The notes below the pieces were generated by a model, which worked only from the letters and a program-made list of their open reading frames with translations, did no database searches and was not told the DNA's origin. The translations under genes and the position numbers were made by a program. Positions 1-7,894 of a stretch of DNA of 64,000 bases are shown here, piece by piece (the first letter of the stretch is position 1; every line of letters starts with the position of its first letter). Source of the DNA: Flammeovirga pacifica (GTDB taxonomy: Bacteria; Bacteroidota; Bacteroidia; Cytophagales; Flammeovirgaceae); assembly GCF_000807855.2 (NCBI RefSeq), contig NZ_JRYR02000002.1, forward strand, positions 511,756-575,755, read 5' to 3'.

Positions 1-2
1 AA

Positions 3-257
3 GATAAATATCGATTTACAGTAAATAACGGAAAGTTGTATTTGTTTTTAATGAATACTACAAAAGACGGTTTTTTAAGATTACCTCAATTTAGAAATTC
101 ATTGATGGATAACGTTAGTTGTATTAAAGTGTTAGGTGAAGATAAAAAAGTGGAATGGAAGCAAACTCAGGATGCTTTAATTATATATTTACCTCAAGAG
201 AAAACTAAGAGGTATACACAAGTCTATGAAATAGAGTTTGATCAAAAATTAAATTAA
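3..257 (+). CDS. Alpha-L-fucosidase (GH29), C-terminal fragment
   Basis: The frame is open from the window edge to the stop at 255-257, so only about 84 C-terminal residues are visible. The segment (KYRFTVNNGKLYLFLMN, then VLGEDKKVEWKQTQDALII and YLPQ) matches the C-terminal beta-sandwich of GH29 alpha-L-fucosidases, where a phrase like 'LLGSDEKLKWKQT..GL' is typical. The catalytic barrel lies outside the window, so activity cannot be judged. The stop is six bases before the next gene, an aldose epimerase, which suggests one operon for processing released fucose or galactose. A TTG at 36 is internal to this frame and is not the real start. Assignment is by recalled family pattern only. Confidence 0.75.
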   Translation, partial: DKYRFTVNNGKLYLFLMNTTKDGFLRLPQFRNSLMDNVSCIKVLGEDKKVEWKQTQDALIIYLPQEKTKRYTQVYEIEFDQKLN

Positions 258-263
258 TTAGAA

Positions 264-1388
264 ATGAATATCAAAAAGTTAATCTTATTCTTTTTACTGA
301 TAAGTTCTGGACTGATGGGACAGAAAAAAGAGTTTAAGTACTCTAAAAAATTATGGGGAAAATCAGAACATCAAAAAGTCTTTTTATTAAAGCTTACCAA
401 CCCCAACGGAATGAGTATTGAATTAACAAATTATGGGGCCATTTTAGTGAGTACATTTGTTCCTGATAAAGAGAATAACTTTGAGGATGTAGTGTTGGGG
501 TTTGACAATTTAGCTCAATATCAAAAACCAAATCCTTTATTTGGTGCAACCGTGGGCCGATATGCCAATAGAATTAGGAATGGACAGTTTTCTATCAACG
601 GAAAATCATATCAGTTAGATACTAAAGGAGAAAAACATAGTATTCATGGTGGTGGAGAATTTAGTAGTGCACTTTGGCATTTGGATGATGTTATCAAAAG
701 AGATCATGAAATTGGGGTGGTGTTCACTTATTATTCTAAAGAGGGGACTCATGGTTTTCCCGGTAATGTAAATAATAAAGTAATTTACTATCTAACTAAA
801 AACAACGAGGTTAGGATTGAATTTGAAGCTACAACAGATAAAGACACACATATCAGTATGACCAATCATTCTTACTTTAACCTGAATGGATTAAAGCAAA
901 ATATATTTAATCAAAAAATTCGAATTGATGCAGATTATATAACTGAAATTGATCAGGATATTGTTCCTACAGGCCAATTGGAAAGAGTAATAAATACTGA
1001 AAAAGATTTGACAAAAGAAGTAGCCATCAAAGAGCATATTTTTGAGTTAAATAATTATGGATACCATTTTTGTTATGTTTTTAATAAAAAAGAAAAAGAG
1101 GCCAAAGAAGTAATTTTTGTATCTGATCCTTTATCAGGAAGAACTTTAACCGTAGAAACAACTCAGCCTTCTGTACAATTTTACACTGGAAATGCTTTGG
1201 ATGGTAGGTTTGTTGGCAAAGAAGGGATTACTTATGGTAAACACATCGCTTTTTGTTTAGAAACACAACATTTACCCGATACACCTAATCATCCAAACTT
1301 TCCAAGTTCATTATTAAAAGTAGGGGAGACTTATAAGGAATATGTGACTTATAAATTTGGTATTGCTAACTCTTCTGAGATGAAGTAA
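264..1388 (+). CDS. galM: Secreted aldose 1-epimerase (galactose mutarotase)
   Basis: Interconverts alpha and beta anomers of aldoses, normally galactose. Residues 1-20 form a signal peptide (hydrophobic LILFFLLISS, then GLMGQ), so the enzyme is probably periplasmic, unlike cytosolic E. coli GalM. Family motifs are all present: GRYANRI at 98-104, HGG with the conserved His at 128-130, NHSYFNL with the second catalytic His at 201-207, and CLETQ with the catalytic Glu at 333 followed by PDTPNHPNFP. The length of 374 aa is normal. It lies six bases after a GH29 fragment and ahead of a strong terminator, so it is probably the last gene of a glycan-processing operon and may act on sugars freed by that fucosidase. 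The substrate is inferred; the family assignment is firm. Confidence 0.92.
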   Translation: MNIKKLILFFLLISSGLMGQKKEFKYSKKLWGKSEHQKVFLLKLTNPNGMSIELTNYGAILVSTFVPDKENNFEDVVLGFDNLAQYQKPNPLFGATVGRYANRIRNGQFSINGKSYQLDTKGEKHSIHGGGEFSSALWHLDDVIKRDHEIGVVFTYYSKEGTHGFPGNVNNKVIYYLTKNNEVRIEFEATTDKDTHISMTNHSYFNLNGLKQNIFNQKIRIDADYITEIDQDIVPTGQLERVINTEKDLTKEVAIKEHIFELNNYGYHFCYVFNKKEKEAKEVIFVSDPLSGRTLTVETTQPSVQFYTGNALDGRFVGKEGITYGKHIAFCLETQHLPDTPNHPNFPSSLLKVGETYKEYVTYKFGIANSSEMK

Positions 1389-1462
1389 TAATTATGATAC
1401 AATTTATCCTTATGAAGATCAATTGGTTGAGTTGTAAATTTATGAATATATAAATTATTCTT

Positions 1463-1497
1463 AAGGGTTTGGCTAGATTTAGCTAAACCCTTGTTGT
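1463..1497 (+). terminator. Terminator after galM
   Basis: An 11-bp stem (AAGGGTTTGGC at 1463-1473 with GCTAAACCCTT at 1482-1492, one G-T pair) with an 8-base loop is followed by a T-rich stretch. It ends the galM transcript and isolates the cassette downstream. Confidence 0.85.
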
Positions 1498-1694
1498 TTT
1501 TAATCATGTGAAAATATATATCAATTTACCTGATTAGAATTTGAGAAAGAAAGTAGTGCCTTTAAAAAATAAGCAGATGAATGAATAGGTATGGTCGTAA
1601 AAGTTTCGAATAATAATATTGTTAGTAAAGTACTGTTTAATAGTTGTTTAGTTGGTGTGTTTTAAGCTGTTGTATAATTATTGGATTTATTTCT

Positions 1695-1724
1695 TTTGAT
1701 TTGTGATGTATTTTTATACTTTTG
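1695..1724 (+). promoter_or_regulatory. Promoter of the PD-(D/E)XK/viperin cassette
   Basis: TTTG at 1695-1698 and TACTTTTG at 1717-1724, 18 bases apart, match the Bacteroidota sigma-70 consensus TTTG / TAnnTTTG. A transcript would begin near 1730, about 50 bases before the ATG at 1780. The prediction is by consensus only. Confidence 0.6.
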
Positions 1725-1758
1725 TTTAAGATTTAAACATTATTAGCCATGAGCTAAT
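1724..1758 (+). promoter_or_regulatory. Two palindromes in the leader of the 702-aa gene
   Basis: GTTTAA-GAT-TTAAAC (1724-1738) overlaps the end of the predicted -7 element, and ATTAGC-CATGA-GCTAAT (1742-1758) follows it. The first could be an operator and the second a small RNA hairpin in the leader. A related hairpin lies ahead of the next gene (3916-3928). Both are short and AT-rich, so chance is possible. Confidence 0.4.
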
Positions 1759-1779
1759 CTTTACATATAATGTTTAAAT

Positions 1780-3888
1780 ATGAATAAAACAAAATTACTC
1801 GTTACATTAGAATCATTAATAGAAAGATCATCCTTTAATGATTTCACCTTGTTCTTGAAGGCAAAATCACCCTTTAAGAATAAGAAAATATCAAAAACAT
1901 TTTATGAGTTTGATTTTCCACCAAACTACATAAATATATTATCTCAAACAGATGTTTGGGACGATATTTTATATTACTACTTTTCAAGTGGAACAAATGC
2001 CAATCTCAATTTTTTGAAAGCTGTTGTTGATATTGATTTTAAATATCTTCAAGGTTTCATTCTACTTTATGAAAGCTATCATTATTCATACCATTGGAGT
2101 ACATTTAAATCCTTTAAATCTTCACATGATATAAATCAAAGGCAATTCTATAAAAAGTTACAATTTTTAAAGGATAACAAAGATTATTGGCAGGATAGCT
2201 ATAACTTCTTTCAGGATGAGATAATAAAATATAGTTATGAAGATATTATTATACAGGTAATATCATTATTTCAAAAATTTAAAAACTATTCTCCTGAGAC
2301 TATTAATAACAATAGTGTAATAATCAGTTATAGGATCCAATTGATACGGACTTTAAATAAATTCATCACAGCTAAAAGAGAATGTGATGAACAACTTCAA
2401 CCTAAATATACTATTGAAACATTTTCCAAAATATTGAATCAAGAATTACCACCAATAAGACCTGAGGAATATTTTGTAAACAATTGCGACCCGAAGTTTC
2501 TACCAAGGGAAGATGTAAGTGAAATAAAAGAACAAATAAGAGCAATAATAAATTTTCAGTTTGGATATATAGAGAATGAAAATAAAATAAATTACATTTT
2601 AACAGGAAATGCAGACTTTGAAGTGATAGATGGTAATGAAGCAGATATCTTAACAAATAAGCGCTTTCTTGATCATCAAACTAATTTACAAAAACACAAA
2701 TATCTTGATTGGTACCTGGAAGATAAGGTTAAGGAAGAATATAAAGATGAACTAAAAGCACTGGGTAAAGATCAGTGGGCTCAAGAGTATTATATTAAAA
2801 AATATTCATGTTTAGAATATTTTAATTTTTTCAATATACCTTTTCTATTTGATTCAGATGCAATGGAAAGTAAAGTTGATTTTAATAAAGTTATCTTATT
2901 ACTTCAAGTATTCTCGGTTAATTTATTTCCTCAAGGTAGATTCTTTAATATAATAGGTAAAACTGTAGATTCAATTTATAAGCGTGAGCTTGAAACTAAA
3001 TTTAAAAATGTATTTTCTAATACAAGGCAAATCGATTACGTGTCTGTATTCGAGAAAAATGAATTAATTGATAATTGTGTCCAATACTTCAAGTGGAGTA
3101 AGGAAGATGTTATAAGTATTATTAATTATCTAAGTATTGATTTAAATTCTACTAAAAAGCAATTATTTGATATTCAGACATCCCCTTTTATTAAGATAGG
3201 TGAAAACTATTTTTGGTTATCAGCCTTAAATAAAGATATAAAATGGGAAGTCGCCCTTCATCGTAGGCTAATAAGAGACAATAAATTAGAACATAATAGA
3301 CAAACTGAATATACTGAGGCATATGTTGCTGAGCTATTTGAAAGTGCGGGGTTCAAGACTCAATCTAGCCATAAATATAGTTACTGTATTGATAGTAAAA
3401 CAAAGATTGCAGGAGACATTGATACATTAGCATATAAGGATAAAACATTATTTATTGTTGAAGTGAAAAATACATATATAGAGGAAAACCATAAGCGAGA
3501 ACAAAAATATGTAATAAAAAACTTTAAGATACATGCTGTTAATCAACTTAAAAAAGCAGAAAAGTATATAAGAGAGAATTTTGATAACCTTAATAAGGAA
3601 TTGAAAATTGATTGTTCATTAGATGAATTAAATATCCAGCCATTAATTGTATCTAATGTTTATATTGGAGATGAAAATATTTATTACAATAAGTATTTAA
3701 AACTGAGTTTATTTGAATTGATGATTCACTTGAAAAAAGGAGAAATAAATGAAAATCTCTGTTCTCCGTCTTATATCATATCAGCAATTAAAGAAAATGA
3801 AATTTGGGGAAATTTGAAAAATGAAAATAATGATATTCACCAATTTTCGATAAGTGAATATGATCAAGGTGAAGATTATATAAGCTAA
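1780..3888 (+). CDS. Uncharacterised protein with C-terminal PD-(D/E)XK nuclease-like domain; viperin neighbour
   Basis: I do not recognise the first 480 or so residues, which look alpha-helical and rich in aromatic and charged residues, with no signal peptide or membrane segment. The C-terminal part carries a PD-(D/E)XK arrangement: acidic helix EAYVAELFESAGF (about 513-525), GDID at 545-548, a beta strand ending in EVK at 561-563, and a following helix with Gln589 (HAVNQL). This is the order of catalytic residues in restriction-endonuclease-like domains. The gene sits 51 bases upstream of a prokaryotic viperin, shares an identical start context with it, and has its own promoter. A role as effector or partner in antiviral defence is inferred from this context only; nuclease activity and target are unknown. 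The 702-aa size is large for a plain nuclease, so the N-terminal part may sense or bind a ligand. Confidence 0.7.
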   Translation: MNKTKLLVTLESLIERSSFNDFTLFLKAKSPFKNKKISKTFYEFDFPPNYINILSQTDVWDDILYYYFSSGTNANLNFLKAVVDIDFKYLQGFILLYESYHYSYHWSTFKSFKSSHDINQRQFYKKLQFLKDNKDYWQDSYNFFQDEIIKYSYEDIIIQVISLFQKFKNYSPETINNNSVIISYRIQLIRTLNKFITAKRECDEQLQPKYTIETFSKILNQELPPIRPEEYFVNNCDPKFLPREDVSEIKEQIRAIINFQFGYIENENKINYILTGNADFEVIDGNEADILTNKRFLDHQTNLQKHKYLDWYLEDKVKEEYKDELKALGKDQWAQEYYIKKYSCLEYFNFFNIPFLFDSDAMESKVDFNKVILLLQVFSVNLFPQGRFFNIIGKTVDSIYKRELETKFKNVFSNTRQIDYVSVFEKNELIDNCVQYFKWSKEDVISIINYLSIDLNSTKKQLFDIQTSPFIKIGENYFWLSALNKDIKWEVALHRRLIRDNKLEHNRQTEYTEAYVAELFESAGFKTQSSHKYSYCIDSKTKIAGDIDTLAYKDKTLFIVEVKNTYIEENHKREQKYVIKNFKIHAVNQLKKAEKYIRENFDNLNKELKIDCSLDELNIQPLIVSNVYIGDENIYYNKYLKLSLFELMIHLKKGEINENLCSPSYIISAIKENEIWGNLKNENNDIHQFSISEYDQGEDYIS

Positions 3889-3915
3889 TTAATTCTTAAC
3901 AGAATATTCATTTTA

Positions 3916-3952
3916 TAGCTATAAGCTAACGTTTAAATATGAATATTATGAA
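3916..3952 (+). promoter_or_regulatory. Viperin start region with repeated leader element
   Basis: A small hairpin TAGCT-ATA-AGCTA (3916-3928) is followed by GTTTAAATATGAAT (3931-3944), which contains the ATG at 3939. The same 14 bases occur at 1772-1785 around the start of the upstream gene, also preceded by an AGCTAA-containing palindrome. The shared context favours the ATG at 3939 over the second in-frame ATG at 3948. Confidence 0.5.
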
Positions 3953-4820
3953 TAAGTTAGTTAGTGGGAATAACATTATTCCAAGTGTAAATTTTCATTT
4001 ATGGGAACCTTGTAACATGAGGTGCAAATTTTGTTTTGCTAAATTTCAAGATGTGAAATCAACAATTTTACCTAAGGGTCATTTAAAGAAGGAACAAACA
4101 CTTGAAATTGTAGAACAATTGGCCGAATATGGATTTCAAAAAATAACATTTGTAGGTGGGGAACCAACATTATGTCCATGGATTTCAGAGTTAATAAAAA
4201 AAGCAAATTTATTAGGAATGACAACAATGATTGTCACAAATGGAAGTAATTTATCCAAGGATTTTTTAGTTCAAAATCAATCTTATCTGGATTGGATTAC
4301 CTTAAGTATAGACAGTATAAATTCTAGTACAAATAAAGTTGTAGGTAGATCAACGAATTCAATTCATCCTGATAGAATTTATTATAATCAATTGATACAA
4401 ACTATCTATGAATATGGTTATCGTTTAAAAATTAATACTGTGGTAACTAAGGCGAACCTAAATGAAGATTTAAATGATTTTGTCAATGATGCAAAACCTG
4501 AAAGGTGGAAGGTATTTCAAGTGCTTCCTGTACGAGGTCAAAATGACAATGATATTGATGAATTATTGATCTCAGAAAAAGAATTTAATGAATATGTAAA
4601 TAGACACTCAAAAAATAAATTTCTGATTACTGAAACAAACACTGATATGACAAACACCTATGTAATGGTGGATCCCGCAGGTAGATTTTTTAATAATCAA
4701 AATGGAAACTATATGTACAGTGATCATATTTTAGAAGTTGGAGTACAGAAAGCATTTGAAGAAATGGGTTATAATTATGATAAGTTTATTGATCGTAAAG
4801 GAATATATCAATGGAAATAA
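3939..4820 (+). CDS. pVip: Prokaryotic viperin (antiviral radical SAM enzyme)
   Basis: Viperins are radical SAM enzymes that convert a nucleoside triphosphate to its 3'-deoxy-3',4'-didehydro form, which terminates viral RNA synthesis. The [4Fe-4S] motif CNMRCKFC gives Cys25, Cys29 and Cys32; the SAM-binding GGE is at 73-75. Marks specific to viperin rather than other radical SAM proteins are SVNFHLWEPC before the cluster, PERWKVFQVLPVRGQN (compare human NPVRWKVFQCLLIEGEN), TYVMVDPAGRF, ILEVGVQKAF, and the terminal KGIYQWK (compare human GKYIWSK). The length of 293 aa is close to the radical SAM plus C-terminal part of the human protein, without its membrane helix. Which nucleotide it uses cannot be read from sequence. 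No nucleotide kinase lies next to it; the partner is the PD-(D/E)XK protein upstream. Confidence 0.93.
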   Translation: MNIMNKLVSGNNIIPSVNFHLWEPCNMRCKFCFAKFQDVKSTILPKGHLKKEQTLEIVEQLAEYGFQKITFVGGEPTLCPWISELIKKANLLGMTTMIVTNGSNLSKDFLVQNQSYLDWITLSIDSINSSTNKVVGRSTNSIHPDRIYYNQLIQTIYEYGYRLKINTVVTKANLNEDLNDFVNDAKPERWKVFQVLPVRGQNDNDIDELLISEKEFNEYVNRHSKNKFLITETNTDMTNTYVMVDPAGRFFNNQNGNYMYSDHILEVGVQKAFEEMGYNYDKFIDRKGIYQWK

Positions 4821-4841
4821 GGAATAATTAGAAATTTCAAT

Positions 4842-4876
4842 TACCCTATTTGTGAAAAACAGATAGGGTATTTTTA
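4842..4876 (+). terminator. Terminator after the viperin gene
   Basis: A 12-bp stem (TACCCTATTTGT at 4842-4853 with ACAGATAGGGTA at 4859-4870, one G-T pair) has a GAAAA loop and is followed by TTTTT. It lies 21 bases after the viperin stop and closes the cassette. Confidence 0.9.
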
Positions 4877-5066
4877 AAATACTTATTTGGGTATTGAAAT
4901 TATATTTCAGTCTTTAAAAGGCTAAAGAAAACTTATTGATCATGAAAAGGGTGGGGTTTAGATTGAATACGAAAATCACTGCATTGAGTGATAATACACA
5001 AAAAGGAGTAGATGGATTAAGTTGTGAATTTCATTCGACATTCTGTCATTAATTGTCTAAAAACAA

Positions 5067-5096
5067 AAAACCTGAAAGCATCCACTCTCAGGTTTT
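5067..5096 (-). terminator. Terminator of the GH2 gene
   Basis: The stem AAAACCTGA (5067-5075) with TCAGGTTTT (5088-5096) lies 20 bases beyond the GH2 stop. On the minus strand the T-rich complement of 5058-5070 follows the hairpin. Confidence 0.8.
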
Positions 5097-5115
5097 ATCA
5101 TGATCTAATAATAAA

Positions 5116-7611
5116 CTATTGTACTTTCTTATCCTGAACTTCTGTTTTTACTGTAATCGTTTTAAACTTTAACCCTTTTCCTTTTGCTGTAATATTGATA
5201 AATCCACCTTTTCCTTCATTGGCTCTAGCGATCACTAATGCCATGCCATTAAAGAATTTTAGTTTGCTACTATTTGGTACTACTAATGAGCTAGGGTCTC
5301 CATTACCTGTGGCCTCAAAAGTACCATCTCCTGATACAGAAAATTGAATATCTCCATTAAAAGTAGAACAAAAGTTTCCGTTGGTATCAATGGCCCTAGC
5401 AGTAACAAAAACTAGATCTTCACCATCATCAGAAGAAATAATTGCTCTATCTGCGGTAAGCTCGATGGTTTTCGCCTTTAAATGTGTATTGATGATTTTT
5501 TCTTCTACAACTTTCCCATCGATGTATGAAATGGCCTTCAACTCACCTTTTTGGTAAGGAACGTCCCATCTTAATCGGTAAGGTGATGGGAATTCATAGG
5601 GACCCTCATAATAACGGAATTGAATAGGAATGATGCCTTTGTCCACACCTTTTTTCTTTTTTCCTAAGCTTTTGCCATTTAAGAACAATTCTACTTCTTC
5701 TGCATTAGTATATGCAAATACAGGAATTTCTTGGCCTTCATAACCTTTCCAATTCCAATGAGGCAACAAATGTAGCATTGGAGCATCCGTCCATTGACTT
5801 TGATACAAATAGAAACGATCTTTTTTGAAACCACATAAATCTACAGCGCCAAAGAATGACGATTTATTAGGCCAATCACTATTCCAATAACCATTGGTAG
5901 AATTATCACGACCTCCGTATGGTGTTGGTTCACCGAAATAATCAAAACCCGTCCACATAAATTCTCCTAGTATGCTTGGATTTTGTTCTAAGAAGTAGAA
6001 TTCCATGTCAGGAGGGTAGGACCAAGTTGGACCAATGATGTCATAACTTGTGATTTGATTATCTGTATTCTTTTTATATTTTTCTAAGAATGTAGAATGA
6101 TAAACACCTCTTGAACTTGTAATCGATTCTGTCTCCGATCCATATACAATCCAATCTGGATGATTCTTTTTTACCTCTTCGTATTTTGCCGCTTTATAGT
6201 TAAAACCGACAATATCTACTTGATGAGCTAGTTTGTTTTTTATTGCACTAACATATTGATTAAACCCAGCAGTATTAGGTCTAGATGGATCTTCTTCATG
6301 GCAAATCTTAGCTAATTTTTGAGCCACTTTCCATCCATCCTTTACACCTTGTTCTTTGATTTCGTTACCGATACTCCACATAATAATAGACGGGTGGTTA
6401 CGATCACGACGAATCATATCTCTTAAATCTCTCTCATGCCATTCGTCAAATACTTTATGATACCCGTTTTCGATTTTCTGAATTCCCCATTCATCAAAAG
6501 CTTCATCCAATACCAACAATCCCAACTCATCACAAATTTCTAATTGTTCTCTACTTGGTGGGTTGTGTGATGTACGTATGGCATTCACACCCATTTCCTT
6601 CATAATCTCCAATTGTCGTTGTGTTGCTCTTCGGTTCACAGCGGCACCTAATGGGCCCAAATCATGGTGTAAACACACCCCTTTGAATTTAGTTAATTCA
6701 CCATTCAAGAAAAATCCTTCTTTTGCCGTAAACTTGATATCTCTCACCCCAAAACGAGAACGGTAAGTATCCAAAACCTCACCCTCTTTATTGATGACCT
6801 CAGTGACTAAATGATATAAATTAGGAGTATCAATAGACCATAATTGAGGCTGAAGCATATTAAAGGCCTGCTGAGTTTTAATGGTCTCTTTACCTACAGC
6901 AACAGTTTTTTGTTGCAATTCTTTTACAACATCACCATTTGCATTGATCACTTTATTTTTTATGCTTACTATTTCATCATTCATCAGAAAGTTTTGAACT
7001 TCTACCTGAATATCAATAGTAGCCACTCTAGAAGTAACATTATGGGTTTTGACAAATGTTCCCCAATGATTCACCCTTACATCATTATTTATATTTAACC
7101 ATACTTTACGGTACATTCCGGCTCCCGGAAACCATCTTGAAGAAAGGTCTTCTGGTTTTACTTTGACAGCAATAATATTATTACCATCAAGATTTAAATA
7201 TGGAGTCAAATCATATTCAAAACCTAAGTATCCAAATGGCCTTTTACCTAAATAGTGACCGTTTATCCACACCTCAGAATTATTCATGATGCCTTCAAAT
7301 TCGATAGCAACATGTTTATTTTTTTGTGTATTGGTTAACATGAAATGCTTACGATACCAACCTTCTCCATGAAAGGGTAAACCTCCACTACGAGCATTGT
7401 ATTCTTTTGAAAAAGGACCTTCTATAGCCCAATCGTGAGGGATTCTTACGTTTCTCCAATTTTGATCATTGAGTGAGGCGGCCTCACCACCTTTCATTTC
7501 ACCCTTATAAAATTTCCAATCTTTATTAAAATCAGTTTGCCCATCAGATTGCGCCCATATTGAAGACGACATCAAAAGAAAACAGATTAGAATATTTAAG
7601 TAATACTTCAT
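5116..7611 (-). CDS. Secreted GH2 glycoside hydrolase, probable beta-galactosidase
   Basis: GH2 enzymes cleave terminal beta-linked galactose, glucuronic acid or mannose by a retaining mechanism. A signal peptide (about residues 1-20, ending SSSIWAQ) sends it to the periplasm or outside. The N-terminal sugar-binding domain has WYRKHF and EFEGIMNNSEVWING; the barrel has FKGVCLHHD, IRTSHNPPS, the acid/base motif IMWSIGNE (Glu417) and YGSETES (Glu493, probable nucleophile), then GEFMWTGFDYFGEPTPYG. A C-terminal region of DUF4982/Big-domain type follows. The length of 831 aa fits the Bacteroidota GH2 class often called beta-galactosidase. It follows an Asp-box protein and two sulfatases on the same strand but has a 283-base leader with a G-tract, so it may be transcribed separately. 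Substrate specificity is not determined. Confidence 0.85.
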   Translation of the reverse strand: MKYYLNILICFLLMSSSIWAQSDGQTDFNKDWKFYKGEMKGGEAASLNDQNWRNVRIPHDWAIEGPFSKEYNARSGGLPFHGEGWYRKHFMLTNTQKNKHVAIEFEGIMNNSEVWINGHYLGKRPFGYLGFEYDLTPYLNLDGNNIIAVKVKPEDLSSRWFPGAGMYRKVWLNINNDVRVNHWGTFVKTHNVTSRVATIDIQVEVQNFLMNDEIVSIKNKVINANGDVVKELQQKTVAVGKETIKTQQAFNMLQPQLWSIDTPNLYHLVTEVINKEGEVLDTYRSRFGVRDIKFTAKEGFFLNGELTKFKGVCLHHDLGPLGAAVNRRATQRQLEIMKEMGVNAIRTSHNPPSREQLEICDELGLLVLDEAFDEWGIQKIENGYHKVFDEWHERDLRDMIRRDRNHPSIIMWSIGNEIKEQGVKDGWKVAQKLAKICHEEDPSRPNTAGFNQYVSAIKNKLAHQVDIVGFNYKAAKYEEVKKNHPDWIVYGSETESITSSRGVYHSTFLEKYKKNTDNQITSYDIIGPTWSYPPDMEFYFLEQNPSILGEFMWTGFDYFGEPTPYGGRDNSTNGYWNSDWPNKSSFFGAVDLCGFKKDRFYLYQSQWTDAPMLHLLPHWNWKGYEGQEIPVFAYTNAEEVELFLNGKSLGKKKKGVDKGIIPIQFRYYEGPYEFPSPYRLRWDVPYQKGELKAISYIDGKVVEEKIINTHLKAKTIELTADRAIISSDDGEDLVFVTARAIDTNGNFCSTFNGDIQFSVSGDGTFEATGNGDPSSLVVPNSSKLKFFNGMALVIARANEGKGGFINITAKGKGLKFKTITVKTEVQDKKVQ

Positions 7612-7713
7612 TATTATTTGTTGGTTTTCTAGTTTGAAAAATCAAATCATACTCCTCTTGAAAAAGTATATACAATTATATTTTATTGGATAATGAATTG
7701 TAGATGCTATTTT

Positions 7714-7738
7714 CATTATTAAAAATACCCCCCTGTTT
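7714..7738 (-). promoter_or_regulatory. G-tract motif upstream of GH2
   Basis: On the minus strand this reads AACAGGGGGGTATTTTTAAT, about 117 bases before the GH2 start. Similar G5-6 tracts next to T/A-rich sequence occur ahead of the sulfatase genes at 16971 and 18973. It may be a binding site for a PUL regulator; evidence is pattern similarity only. Confidence 0.35.
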
Positions 7739-7837
7739 GTCTCAGTATTATTAGTTGTTTTTTAGGTGATATTTTAAAATAATGATGTTTTAAACAGTTT
7801 CATTTTACCTCATTAATTTTAAATTTTAGTTGAAATA

Positions 7838-7872
7838 AAAAGAGCTATCCCAATCGTTGAGATAGCTCTTTT
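7838..7872 (-). terminator. Terminator of the Asp-box gene
   Basis: A perfect 12-bp stem (AAAAGAGCTATC at 7838-7849 with GATAGCTCTTTT at 7861-7872) lies 23 bases beyond the stop, with a T-rich tail on the minus strand. Confidence 0.85.
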
Positions 7873-7894
7873 ATAAGAGAATATTTGAATAGAA

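Larger units (their letters stand above)
1389..1779 (+). other. Intergenic region: terminator plus promoter of the viperin cassette
   Basis: This 391-base stretch has no convincing gene. It holds the galM terminator (1463-1497), then AT-rich sequence, then a Bacteroidota-type promoter (1695-1724) and two small palindromes (1724-1738 and 1742-1758) directly ahead of the 702-aa gene. Confidence 0.6.

Noticed and set aside
1780-3888. The 702-aa protein as a TnsA-type transposase or a restriction enzyme of a known R-M system
   Set aside because: No TnsB/C, methyltransferase, integrase or inverted repeats lie nearby; only the PD-(D/E)XK pattern is shared.
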